64,000 bases of DNA from contig NC_013895.2 of assembly GCF_000025225.2 (NCBI RefSeq), positions 806,001 through 870,000 of the forward strand, in the 5' to 3' direction. This DNA is from Mageeibacillus indolicus UPII9-5. GTDB lineage: Bacteria; Bacillota; Clostridia; Saccharofermentanales; Fastidiosipilaceae. Under the pieces are notes generated by a model. It had not been told where the DNA came from. It did not search any database and worked only from the letters and a program-made list of their open reading frames with translations. The position numbers and the translations under genes were made by a program. Each line of letters opens with the position of its first letter. Position 1 is the first letter of the stretch. Positions 8,465 through 16,043 of this stretch are shown here, one piece after another.

Positions 8465-10741
8465 ATGAAAATGAGAATGAAAAGGATGATGGGACTTTTT
8501 CTTGCTCTAGTAATGAGTATAGGTTGTCTGTCTTTAAATCCGATAGCTAGCTATGCGGATGACACGGACGCGAAAACTTTTAATATTAATCAGGGTAGTG
8601 TAAATATAACAAAAAGCGGTACTTATACGATTGAAGGAACGGGTCAACCAACGCCAAATGAGATTAGAGTGACAGGAGATTCTATCACCGCTAAGATTAC
8701 CCTAAAAAATGTAAACATTGATGTATCTAATCAAATTTACAACTCGGCTTTTCTTGCAAAAGGTTATGGTCAATCTAATGTTCAATTAACGATAATACTA
8801 CAAGGAACAAATTCGTTGAAGTCAGGTGAAGAGCGGGCTGGGTTAACATGGAACAATCACAATAATAGTTCAACGTTAGAAATCGAGGGTGATGGTTCTC
8901 TAACTGCAACAGGCGGAAAAAATGGAGCAGGGATTGGATCGAGTTGGAATCATAACGGTGGTACAAGGAACATTACAATCACTGGTGGAACCGTGATCGC
9001 AACAGGCGGATATGGTGCTGCTGGCATTGGTGGTGATCGCGGTAACTCAGCAGAAAACATCAAAATCGCTGGTGGAACTGTAACCGCAACAGGCGGAGAT
9101 GGTGCTGCTGGCATTGGTGGTGGTGGTAGTGATTCAGGAAAAAACATTACAATCACTGGCGGAACCGTAACCGCAACAGGCGGAGGTGGTGCTGCTGGCA
9201 TTGGTGGTGGTCGTCAGGGTGGTTCAGGAGAAAACATTACAATCACTGGTGGAACCGTAACCGCAACAGGCGGAGATGGTGCTGCTGGCATTGGTGGTGG
9301 TGACCGGGGTTCAGGAAAAGGCCTTACAATCGCTGGTGGAACCGTAACCGCAACAGGCGGAGATATGACTGCTGGCATTGGTGGTGGTACTCGGGGTTCA
9401 GGAGAAAACATTACAATCGCTGGTGGAACCGTAACCGCAACAGGCGGAGAAGATGGCATTGGTGGTGGTGCTTGGGGTGCAGCACAACACATCAAAATTA
9501 CTGGTGGAAGCGTCAAGGCAAACAGTATCAGTACAACGCCGACCGATGACAATGGTCATAACGTCTACCTTGTTAAACTGGAAAATCAGGACAGTGTGAA
9601 TGAGGTAACTGTAGACAGTGGCACAGCAAATAAAAAAACATTCAAAAGAGCAGGCAGTCACCCTGACAGAGATACCACATTTTATCTGTATCTGACAGGA
9701 AAAGGCCATGACCTTCTTACTTCTAAAGGGGAATATAAGGCAGAATGGAATGGTAATACGAATGCATTTACAATATTTGACCCAGCTAATGTAAAAAGTA
9801 TGAGTGTGACGAGCCAGCCTACAAAGTTGAAGTACACGGAGGGAGAAACCCTAGATTTAACTGGGCTTGAAGTCACGTTAGAGGATGCTAATCATGTGAA
9901 AAAAGTCGTGACTCCTGCAGAATTTGAAGCGAATGGTATTAAGGCAACTCCTGAGAATGGTAAGAAACTAGAGTTAACTGATGGTGGAAAGCCTGTTACC
10001 TTAAAGAGAGGAAACTTGACTGCAACTACAAATGATTTGAAGGTAGCGAAGTTGAACCCAACATCTATGAGTGTGACGAGCCAGCCTACAAAGTTGAAGT
10101 ACACGGAGGGAGAAACCCTAGATTTAACTGGGCTTGAAGTCACGTTAGAGGATGCTAATCATGTGAAAAAAGTCGTGACTCCTGCAGAATTTGAAGCGAA
10201 TGGTATTAAGGCAACTCCTGAGAATGGTAAGAAACTAGAGTTAACTGATGGTGGAAAGCCTGTTACCTTAAAGAGAGGAAACTTGACTGCAGAAACAAGT
10301 GCTTTGAAGGTGAAGGCGAGAGTGTTGTTCCCAAGTTTTGGTGCTGGTATGAATGATTATGCACCTACTACTGTGGATAAGGGCGAGTTGAATATTCAGA
10401 TTGATAGTGCTGAAAGTGATTCTAAACTTGGCCATGCTGGAGCTGGAGCTGGTGCGACCGTTAAGCAGGCGGCGGATGCATTAGACGAGGCTTTGGCGCT
10501 GGCTAAGCGTGTTGCGGCTAATCCAAACGCAACGCAGGCTCAGGTGGATGCTGCTACACGCAGACTTGCAGATGCCCGTAAGGCGCTTGCGGATGCTCGT
10601 AAGTCACAACAGCGTATTGGTGTGATTCCTAAGACAGGCGAATCAACATCGTTTGCCGGCTTACTCGCAGCGCTTGGCTTCTCGATTGTCGGACTTGAAA
10701 TTCTTCGTAAGAAGAAAATGATGGAAGAAAACAATAAGTAG
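8465..10741 (+). CDS. Sortase-anchored surface protein: beta-helix glycine-rich repeats plus two identical Ig-like domains
   Basis: 758 aa with GGAG 6 nt before the ATG. The signal peptide ends near ASYA (residue 31). Residues ~35-360 resemble the Cthe_2159-type carbohydrate-binding beta-helix family, with glycine-rich turns of the form GGTVTATGGDGAAGIGGG repeated about seven times. Residues ~446-610 are two bacterial Ig-like (Big_3-like) modules starting MSVTSQPTKLKYTEGE, identical over about 75 aa. An Ala-rich helical stretch (about 650-710, FIVAR-like) precedes IPKTG (721-725), a hydrophobic segment and KKKMMEENNK. It is probably a cell-wall-anchored, glycan- or host-binding adhesin. Expression may be phase-variable through the upstream leader. 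Confidence 0.85.
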   Translation: MKMRMKRMMGLFLALVMSIGCLSLNPIASYADDTDAKTFNINQGSVNITKSGTYTIEGTGQPTPNEIRVTGDSITAKITLKNVNIDVSNQIYNSAFLAKGYGQSNVQLTIILQGTNSLKSGEERAGLTWNNHNNSSTLEIEGDGSLTATGGKNGAGIGSSWNHNGGTRNITITGGTVIATGGYGAAGIGGDRGNSAENIKIAGGTVTATGGDGAAGIGGGGSDSGKNITITGGTVTATGGGGAAGIGGGRQGGSGENITITGGTVTATGGDGAAGIGGGDRGSGKGLTIAGGTVTATGGDMTAGIGGGTRGSGENITIAGGTVTATGGEDGIGGGAWGAAQHIKITGGSVKANSISTTPTDDNGHNVYLVKLENQDSVNEVTVDSGTANKKTFKRAGSHPDRDTTFYLYLTGKGHDLLTSKGEYKAEWNGNTNAFTIFDPANVKSMSVTSQPTKLKYTEGETLDLTGLEVTLEDANHVKKVVTPAEFEANGIKATPENGKKLELTDGGKPVTLKRGNLTATTNDLKVAKLNPTSMSVTSQPTKLKYTEGETLDLTGLEVTLEDANHVKKVVTPAEFEANGIKATPENGKKLELTDGGKPVTLKRGNLTAETSALKVKARVLFPSFGAGMNDYAPTTVDKGELNIQIDSAESDSKLGHAGAGAGATVKQAADALDEALALAKRVAANPNATQAQVDAATRRLADARKALADARKSQQRIGVIPKTGESTSFAGLLAALGFSIVGLEILRKKKMMEENNK
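8960..9510 (+). repeat. Tandem ~75-80 bp repeats coding glycine-rich beta-helix turns
   Basis: About seven imperfect tandem copies containing GGAACCGTAACCGCAACAGG and GCTGGCATTGGTGGTGG, all in frame with the surface gene. DNA identity between neighbouring units is high, so in-frame gain or loss of units by recombination is likely. Confidence 0.85.
9799..10024 (+). repeat. Direct repeat copy 1 (Ig-like module)
   Basis: 226 bp that reads identical to 10066-10291 by eye. The two copies are offset by 267 bp (89 codons) and are in frame. Each codes one Ig-like module. Confidence 0.93.
10066..10291 (+). repeat. Direct repeat copy 2 (Ig-like module)
   Basis: Second copy of 9799-10024. The absence of even synonymous differences implies a very recent duplication or ongoing gene conversion. 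Confidence 0.93.
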
Positions 10742-10760
10742 GCACTGCCTGTTTATTGGA

Positions 10761-10796
10761 AGGTGGCTTCGGTGATATGCTGGAGCCATCTTTTTG
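10761..10796 (+). terminator. Terminator of surface gene 2
   Basis: GGTGGCTTC pairs with GGAGCCATC around a short loop, followed by TTTTTG. It is homologous to 7385-7419. Confidence 0.78.
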
Positions 10797-10830
10797 TATG
10801 CCATCTTGTGAGTATGATGCTGCGAGCTAA

Positions 10831-11000
10831 AGTTTCAGGATTCCTATAAATAGTTTCAGAGTTCTAAGGTTAAAGTTTCAGCGTTTAGAGAAATAGTTTC
10901 AGGGTTCAAGGGTAAAGTTTCAGAGTGCAAAGTAATAGTTTCAGAGTTCCAAGGGCAAAGTTTCAGGGTTCAGAGGAAAAGTTTCAGAGTTCAAGGTTAA
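10831..11000 (+). repeat. Array of eight 21-22 bp direct repeats (AGTTTCAG...)
   Basis: Units start at 10831, 10852, 10874, 10895, 10916, 10937, 10959 and 10980. Each begins AGTTTCA, followed by a variable GxGTTCxAAGG-like remainder. The period is 21 or 22 bp, about two helical turns, without unique spacers. The array ends exactly at boundary element B3. In cassette 1 the same position holds only the boundary element with no array. Too short and spacer-free to be CRISPR. Function unknown. Confidence 0.88.
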
Positions 11001-11031
11001 AGTTTCATTGTATCCAACACGTGATGAAACT
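11001..11031 (+). repeat. Cassette-boundary element B3 with 8-bp inverted ends
   Basis: AGTTTCAT and ATGAAACT at the two ends are perfect inverted repeats around TGTATCCAACACGTG. The element matches 7497-7527 and more weakly 4911-4924. The methyltransferase fragment begins directly after it. Confidence 0.6.
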
Positions 11032-11251
11032 AGATCCACCTTATAACACAGGCAGTGCCTCTGAGCACTACGACGACAATTTAGAGCATTCTACCTGGCT
11101 ATCGCTCATGAAGCTACGCCTTGAGTTGCAAAGAAATTTGCTCTCTGATGATGGAAGCATTTGGATTAGTAGTGATGATGACGAAGGGCATTATTTAAGA
11201 GTGCTGTGTGATGAGGTTTTTAGTAGGAATAATTTTATCAATACCGTTTAA
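11030..11251 (+). pseudogene. DNA methyltransferase fragment (type III Mod-like)
   Basis: Codes LDPPYNTGSASEHYDDNLEH and then STWLSLMKLRLELQRNLLSD up to RNNFINTV and a stop. DPPYNTG is the catalytic motif IV of beta-type N6-adenine methyltransferases, and the surrounding words are typical of type III restriction-modification Mod subunits. Only ~73 residues remain. The start has been replaced by boundary element B3, and both the SAM-binding FxGxG motif and the target recognition domain are missing, so it is inactive. No restriction subunit is nearby. Confidence 0.82.
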
Positions 11252-11334
11252 AGGCTTTCAGTCGGTTTTCTTTTTAATCCCTTTCTGAACACTACTTTTA
11301 CTCGTTCTCCTATTTTTAATTGTGAGCTAATTTC

Positions 11335-11384
11335 TGCAGCATATTGCAGCATGTTGCAGCTTGTTACAGCTTATTGCAGCTTGT
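11335..11384 (+). repeat. Five 10-bp tandem repeats (TGCAGCWTRT)
   Basis: TGCAGCATAT, TGCAGCATGT, TGCAGCTTGT, TACAGCTTAT and TGCAGCTTGT follow one another without spacers, just past the 3' end of the minus-strand transporter. Origin unknown. Confidence 0.85.
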
Positions 11385-11391
11385 GGAATTA

Positions 11392-12774
11392 TTATTGCTT
11401 GTGATTGCTTTTCGTTACTTTTGGCTTAATTATTAACGTTAAGACAAGCGAAATATAGCAAAATATAGCAAACGGTGCATAGGTCAGAGTGCCAATCCCC
11501 AAAGTCTTAGTTATAAATACACCACATACACTCCAAGGTACTAGAGGATTTACAACTGTACCGGAATCTTCCAATGTACGTGAAAGATCTTTGCTCGGCA
11601 GATTAAGGCGGTCGTATATCGGTTTAAATGTTTTCCCGGCTAGCAAGATACTCAGATATTGCTCTCCAATTATGAGATTGACCCCGGCGGCTGTAAGGGC
11701 TACGGCTAATTTGGTTCTGAACGAGGAATTGAGGATGTCGTATAAATGGTGTAAAATTCGCGGAATTATTCCTAAGGTGAACAGTAGGCCGCCTAAACTA
11801 AGTGCCAATATGACGATTGTAATCGTAAAAAACATCGATGAAATTCCGCCTCGATTAAGCAGGCCAGCTAAAGCCCCGGAAATTTTTTCAGCTTTATATC
11901 CGTTGAAAAATATATCGGCAAGCTTGACAAAATTGATATCAGTCTGAAACAGGGAAATAATTGCCCCTGATACACTGACAAAAATTATTGAAATAATCGC
12001 CGGAACTTTAAGCAAAGAAAAGACAATTAGCATAAGCAACAAAATTAACGATAGCGGGCTGACAAGTCCAGTTTGTTTTATACCAGTTTTAAAGTACTCT
12101 AAAGCGGCCGGGGATGCCGATGCTTGCCAAGGGGAAAGCAGGGTGAAAAATACCGAGGAAATCAAGAAGGCCGGTACAGTAGTGTACATCATGTTTTTTA
12201 TGTGATCGAATAAGTCTATTCCCACTATGCTGGCTGCAATTCCGGTAGTATCCGAAAGGGGAGACATTTTGTCGCCAAAAAAAGCACCGGAAATAACTGC
12301 TCCAGCAGTGATTGCTGGATCTAAATTAAATGCTTCCGCTATCCCGAGCATAGCGACACCTAAAGTGGCGACTGTGGTCAAGCTGCTGCCGATTGATATT
12401 CCTACTATAGCAGTTATTATGAAGGTTGACAGATAAAATGTTTTAACTGAAATAATGCTTAGGCCGTAATACATCAGGGTCGGGATAGTTCCTGCCGCCA
12501 TCAAGGCACTGATCAAAATGCCTATAAAGAAAAATAAATATATAGCTCCCATCCCTGAGCTTACCGACTGCACCATACCTTTTTGCATTTCACTGAATTT
12601 TACGTGTTTTGCGCAGCCGTACAACAAAAGATAAACTATAGCCGATAAAATAGGTAAATGAGGCGGTAGTCCAGTTACGGATATTATCGGTATTCCTAAA
12701 ATTATAAATACCAACAATAGTATTGATATTGCTTCACGCAATTTCGGCTGAGAAAACTCCTTCAGATTAATCAT
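11392..12774 (-). CDS. NhaC-family Na+/H+ antiporter or Na+-coupled amino-acid transporter
   Basis: 460 aa with ten or more hydrophobic segments. The NhaC/ArsB-type pattern includes a Gly/Ser/Thr-rich GISIGSSLTTVATLGVAMLG region, GAFFGDKMSPLSDTTGIAAS and the late DSGTVVNPLVPWSVCGVFIT motif. The frame opens at 12804, but GGAGG with 5 nt spacing selects the Met at 12774 (MINLKEFSQ). NhaC relatives include annotated Na+/H+ antiporters and predicted amino-acid carriers (lysine, tyrosine, methionine) recognised by their regulation. The Tyr-rich attenuator in front argues that this one moves tyrosine or a related aromatic compound. That substrate call is inference. It stands alone, divergent from rpsB. 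Confidence 0.85.
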   Translation of the reverse strand: MINLKEFSQPKLREAISILLLVFIILGIPIISVTGLPPHLPILSAIVYLLLYGCAKHVKFSEMQKGMVQSVSSGMGAIYLFFFIGILISALMAAGTIPTLMYYGLSIISVKTFYLSTFIITAIVGISIGSSLTTVATLGVAMLGIAEAFNLDPAITAGAVISGAFFGDKMSPLSDTTGIAASIVGIDLFDHIKNMMYTTVPAFLISSVFFTLLSPWQASASPAALEYFKTGIKQTGLVSPLSLILLLMLIVFSLLKVPAIISIIFVSVSGAIISLFQTDINFVKLADIFFNGYKAEKISGALAGLLNRGGISSMFFTITIVILALSLGGLLFTLGIIPRILHHLYDILNSSFRTKLAVALTAAGVNLIIGEQYLSILLAGKTFKPIYDRLNLPSKDLSRTLEDSGTVVNPLVPWSVCGVFITKTLGIGTLTYAPFAIFCYISLVLTLIIKPKVTKSNHKQ

Positions 12775-12789
12775 ATAGTCCTCCAATAC

Positions 12790-12817
12790 AAAAAAACTTC
12801 TCACATTGTGAGAAGCT
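12790..12817 (-). terminator. Attenuator terminator before the NhaC-family gene
   Basis: On the minus strand CTTCTCACAATGTGAGAAG is followed by seven T. It ends 16 bases upstream of the transporter start codon and after a leader peptide, so it is an attenuator, not a gene-end terminator. Confidence 0.85.
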
Positions 12818-12897
12818 TTACTAATTCCGAAATCTTAGAGGCTTATTCACAATGCAAACAGAGCCTCCAAAATTTACCGTGGGACTCTTAGATTCGG
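12804..12897 (-). promoter_or_regulatory. Alternative-pairing region of the attenuator
   Basis: Minus-strand segments in order: S1 (12897-12885, CCGAATCTAAGAG, overlapping the leader stop), S2 (12868-12862, GGAGGCT), S3 (12854-12841, CATTGTGAATAAGC), S4 (12840-12827, CTCTAAGATTTCGG) and S5 (12816-12804, GCTTCTCACAATG, the 5' arm of the terminator). S1 can pair with S4 around an S2 hairpin (GAGGCT with AGCCTC), which buries S3. Freed S3 can pair with S5 by 8 continuous bp plus AAGC/GCTT and prevents the terminator. The two states are mutually exclusive. Confidence 0.65.
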
Positions 12898-12971
12898 GTG
12901 AAATAGTAGTAGTAAAAGTGATCCGGACTGAAAACCGGTAGAGCATTGAACCCGGGTGAATTATCAAACAT
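12888..12971 (-). CDS. Leader peptide with Tyr4 run (27 codons)
   Basis: Reads MFDNSPGFNALPVFSPD, then HFYYYYFTRI and a stop. AAGGAGG lies 9 nt before the ATG. The Tyr codons TAC TAC TAC TAT (12914-12903) are flanked by Phe codons, six aromatic residues in a row. A ribosome held at the Tyr codons would cover S1 of the downstream pairing region. This is the layout of a classical amino-acid attenuator such as pheL or trpL. Confidence 0.75.
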   Translation of the reverse strand: MFDNSPGFNALPVFSPDHFYYYYFTRI

Positions 12972-13033
12972 ATATCCGAACCTCCTTAACATTTTAGATG
13001 ATAATAGCACTTTATTTATGGAAACGCCAGTAC

Positions 13034-13062
13034 TTGAATATTTTTTGGAAAGCTATTATAAT
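13034..13062 (+). promoter_or_regulatory. rpsB promoter
   Basis: TTGAAT (13034-13039), a 17-nt spacer, and TATAAT (13057-13062), giving an ~75-nt leader to rpsB. Confidence 0.75.
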
Positions 13063-13144
13063 ATTTTCGGCTAATAACACACATAAAACTACCGCCTGTG
13101 CAAGGATGTAATAGGTTTTATGGAGGAATAACAGGAGGAAAACT

Positions 13145-13933
13145 ATGGCCGTAATTTCAATGAAACAACTACTTGAAGCCGGTGTGCATTTTGGACACCA
13201 AACCCGTCGCTGGAACCCGAAAATGGCGGAGTATATTTATACTGAACGCAACGGGATCTACATCATCGACTTGCAGAAGACGGTGCGCAAAGCTGAAGAA
13301 GCATATAACTTTATGCGCGAAGTTGCTGCTAACGGTGGGAAGGTACTTTTTGTCGGTACAAAGAAACAAGCCCAGGATTCTATTAAAGAAGAGGCTGAAC
13401 GCTGCGGTATGTTCTACATCAACAACCGTTGGCTCGGTGGTACTCTGACTAACTACACCACCATCCGTAAACGTATCGGCAGACTGTTCGAATTGCACAA
13501 GATGGAAGAGGACGGTACCTTTGATCTTTTGCCCAAAAAGGAAGTAGCCAAGCTAAAATTGGAAATGGAAAAATTGGACAAGAATCTTGGCGGAATTAAA
13601 GAAATGAATGGTATTCCGGATTGCCTATTCGTTGTCGATCCGAAGAAAGAACATATTGCGGTCATGGAAGCACGTCGCTTGGGTGTACCGGTTGTGGGAA
13701 TTGTCGATACTAACTGTGATCCTGAAGAAGTCGATTATGTAATTCCTGGCAACGATGATGCAATCAGAGCAGTTAAACTGATTGCTGGCAAGATGGCTGA
13801 TGCTGTTATTGAGGGTAAGCAAGGTGAAGATGTAGTGGCGGAAACGGAACAGGCTGATTCTGAGCAAACACCGGAAGCGTCTGATGAGGACGCAAAGCCT
13901 TCGATCGAAGAAGTAGTCGCCGCTGAAAATTAA
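13145..13933 (+). CDS. rpsB: 30S ribosomal protein S2
   Basis: 262 aa. Binds the head-platform junction of the 30S subunit with S1/S3/S5. Starts [20 protein letters not shown], with the family signatures [19 protein letters not shown] and [12 protein letters not shown]. The core ends near residue 230, and an acidic tail ([20 protein letters not shown]) makes it slightly longer than typical S2. AGGAGG lies before the ATG. First gene of the rpsB-tsf unit, with its own promoter at 13034. Confidence 0.98.
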   Translation: MAVISMKQLLEAGVHFGHQTRRWNPKMAEYIYTERNGIYIIDLQKTVRKAEEAYNFMREVAANGGKVLFVGTKKQAQDSIKEEAERCGMFYINNRWLGGTLTNYTTIRKRIGRLFELHKMEEDGTFDLLPKKEVAKLKLEMEKLDKNLGGIKEMNGIPDCLFVVDPKKEHIAVMEARRLGVPVVGIVDTNCDPEEVDYVIPGNDDAIRAVKLIAGKMADAVIEGKQGEDVVAETEQADSEQTPEASDEDAKPSIEEVVAAEN

Positions 13934-13988
13934 TGGTTTATTATCAAACGTGTTTGTTTAATTAATTGATAAAATTTGGGAGGTCGTT

Positions 13989-14636
13989 ATGCCAGTAACA
14001 ACTGCAATGATAAAAGAACTGCGAGAAAAAACCGGTTCAGGTATGATGGATTGCAAGAAGGCTCTTACCGAAACCGATGGTAACATTGAGAAAGCAATCG
14101 ACTGGTTGCGTGAAAAGGGTATTGCTTCAGCTGCTAAAAAATCAGGCCGTGTCGCTACCGAAGGACTAATTCAGTCTTATATTCATGCCGGTGGCCGAGT
14201 AGGCGTTTTGATTGAAGTTAATATCGAAACTGATTTTGCAGCAAAAAACCCTGATTTCCAAGCTTTTGTACGTGACTGCGCAATGCAGGTGGCTGCGATG
14301 AATCCAAAATGGGTATCAGCTGCCGATGTCCCACAGGAAGAGTTGGATCGTGAGCGCGATGTTTGCCGTTCCCAAGCACTGAACGAAGGAAAGCCGGAAA
14401 AGATTGTTGAAAAAATTGTCGACGGTAGGATGAAGAAGTTCTATGAAGAGTATTGCTTATTGAACCAACCGTTTGTCAAAGATGACAGCAAAACAATTGA
14501 AACTTTACTAAAAGAGATGATTGCCCGTATCGGTGAAAACATTTCCATTCGTCGCTTTGTCCGTTTTGAACTCGGTGAAGGATTGGAAAAGAAGCAGGAA
14601 GATTTTGCCGCTGAGGTTATGGCTCAACTCAAGTAA
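13989..14636 (+). CDS. tsf: Elongation factor Ts
   Basis: 215 aa, the short Firmicute form. It exchanges GDP on EF-Tu. The UBA-like N-terminus holds [19 protein letters not shown] and the second signature [19 protein letters not shown] is present. GGGAGG lies before the ATG. It follows rpsB by 55 nt and is closed by a terminator at 14647-14684. Confidence 0.98.
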   Translation: MPVTTAMIKELREKTGSGMMDCKKALTETDGNIEKAIDWLREKGIASAAKKSGRVATEGLIQSYIHAGGRVGVLIEVNIETDFAAKNPDFQAFVRDCAMQVAAMNPKWVSAADVPQEELDRERDVCRSQALNEGKPEKIVEKIVDGRMKKFYEEYCLLNQPFVKDDSKTIETLLKEMIARIGENISIRRFVRFELGEGLEKKQEDFAAEVMAQLK

Positions 14637-14646
14637 AATATAGTCC

Positions 14647-14684
14647 AAGGCCGTTATGATTAAATCACAACGGCCTTTTTTTAT
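14647..14684 (+). terminator. Terminator between tsf and pyrH
   Basis: AAGGCCGTT pairs with AACGGCCTT around an A/T-rich stem top, followed by seven T. pyrH starts 16 bases later, so partial read-through or a hidden promoter must serve pyrH. Confidence 0.9.
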
Positions 14685-14699
14685 GCAAGAGGTGTATAT

Positions 14700-15407
14700 A
14701 TGAAACAACCTGTTTTCCGTCGCATTTTACTTAAGCTGTCCGGTGAAGCACTGAGTGGCGACAAAGATTTCGGCATTGATGACAAATACGTTATCAATTT
14801 GTGCAGGCAGATAAAGGCAGTCCATGACTTAGGCGTACAGATAGGGATTGTTGTCGGCGGCGGGAATTTCTGGCGTGGTCGCAGTTCAGCCGGCATGAAT
14901 CGTGTAACTGCGGATCATATGGGTATGTTGGCAACTACTATGAATTCACTTGCCTTGTCTGATTCTCTGCAACAACTTGGAGTTGAAGCCATAGTCATGG
15001 GGGCTGTTGAGATCAGATCGATTGTTGAAGCGAATACCAGCAAAAAAGCGATTGACAGCTTAAACAAGGGGTGCATTGTTATATTTGCCGGTGGCACCGG
15101 CAATCCTTTCTTTTCAACTGATACAGCGGCTGCGTTAAGAGCGGCTGAAATTGAGGCGGAAGTTGTTTTCAAGGCAACGAATGTAGACGGTGTTTATGAT
15201 TCGGATCCGAAATGTAATCCCGCAGCTAAACGTTATGAACGGCTAACGCACGACGATGTTTTGCGGCTGAAACTTGGTGTCATGGATGCTACTGCCGCCG
15301 CGTTATGTCGTGACAACCAGCTAAAGATTGCTGTATTCAGCTTGCAGGAACCGGACAACATTATGCGAATGGTTTGTGGAGAAAATATTGGTACGCTTGT
15401 GTGCTGA
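14700..15407 (+). CDS. pyrH: UMP kinase
   Basis: 235 aa, the bacterial hexameric amino-acid-kinase-fold type. Phosphorylates UMP to UDP with ATP. ILLKLSGEALSG is the phosphate loop, GIVVGGGNFWRGR and GGTGNPFFSTDTAAALRA are nucleotide-binding, and the acceptor side reads KATNVDGVYDSDPKCN. It lies between tsf and frr, the usual place. Confidence 0.97.
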   Translation: MKQPVFRRILLKLSGEALSGDKDFGIDDKYVINLCRQIKAVHDLGVQIGIVVGGGNFWRGRSSAGMNRVTADHMGMLATTMNSLALSDSLQQLGVEAIVMGAVEIRSIVEANTSKKAIDSLNKGCIVIFAGGTGNPFFSTDTAAALRAAEIEAEVVFKATNVDGVYDSDPKCNPAAKRYERLTHDDVLRLKLGVMDATAAALCRDNQLKIAVFSLQEPDNIMRMVCGENIGTLVC

Positions 15408-15421
15408 AATTTTCTTCTTCC

Positions 15422-15450
15422 TTGAACCCTAGGCTGAGTTTAGATATAAT
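15422..15450 (+). promoter_or_regulatory. Promoter upstream of frr
   Basis: TTGAAC (15422-15427), a 17-nt spacer, and TATAAT (15445-15450), ending 29 nt before the frr start codon. Confidence 0.65.
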
Positions 15451-15479
15451 AAAATAAATATCTTTCTGTGGAGGTAAAT

Positions 15480-16043
15480 ATGGAACTTACTAAGGATATG
15501 TACGCTGTTTATGAGGATCGAATGAATAAATCGATCGATAATTTAAAAGAAAATTTAAACTCAGTCCGAGCCGGCCGTGCCAATCCACATATTTTAGATC
15601 GAATTACAATCAGTTACTACGGAGCAGAGACTCCACTTAACCAAGTTGCCAATATACAAGTTCCTGAACCGCGGATGATTACAATTTCGCCTTGGGATCC
15701 GTCAAGCCTTAGTTTGATTGAAAAAGCCGTTCTGATGTCAGATATTGGCATCAATCCTAACAATGACGGAAAGATGATTCGCTTGGTTTTCCCGACCCTG
15801 ACGGAAGAGAGACGTAAGGACTTGGCAAAAACGGTTGCTAAATACGGCGAGGAAACAAAGATTGTCGTGCGAAATGTACGGCGTGAAGCGATTGATAAGT
15901 TCAAAGCTCTGCATAAGTCTAAAGAATTAAGCGATGATGATATTCGTACCGTTGAAGATGATGTTCAAAAAATAACCAATCGATTTACCGCGAAAATTGA
16001 TGAAATTGTCGCCGCCAAAGAAAAGGACTTAATGGAAATTTGA
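15480..16043 (+). CDS. frr: Ribosome recycling factor
   Basis: 187 aa. With EF-G it splits post-termination 70S ribosomes. GGAGG upstream selects the ATG at 15480 rather than the frame opening at 15468. Signatures include SVRAGRANPHILDRITISYYG, PWDPSSLSLIEKAV and the C-terminal coiled coil RRKDLAKTVAKYGEETKIVV. Its stop codon overlaps the TTG start of uppS. Confidence 0.97.
   Translation: MELTKDMYAVYEDRMNKSIDNLKENLNSVRAGRANPHILDRITISYYGAETPLNQVANIQVPEPRMITISPWDPSSLSLIEKAVLMSDIGINPNNDGKMIRLVFPTLTEERRKDLAKTVAKYGEETKIVVRNVRREAIDKFKALHKSKELSDDDIRTVEDDVQKITNRFTAKIDEIVAAKEKDLMEI

Noticed and set aside
8950-9552. Minus-strand proline-rich ORFs
   Set aside because: Antisense shadows of the glycine-rich repeats of the surface gene.
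10831-11000. CRISPR array
   Set aside because: No unique spacers, period of 21 bp, no cas genes in the window.
10925-11251. 108-aa ORF read as an intact gene
   Set aside because: Its first third is translated repeat array and boundary element. Only the last 73 residues are methyltransferase.
11248-11352. 34-codon minus-strand ORF (MLQYAAEISSQLKIGERVKV...)
   Set aside because: Low-complexity start within the 10-bp repeats, no RBS, no recognisable family; may be a gene-end remnant but cannot be supported.
12790-13000. Lysine riboswitch or T-box before the NhaC-family gene
   Set aside because: None of the L-box core blocks and no TGGNACCGCG T-box motif can be found. The leader ORF and attenuator explain the region.
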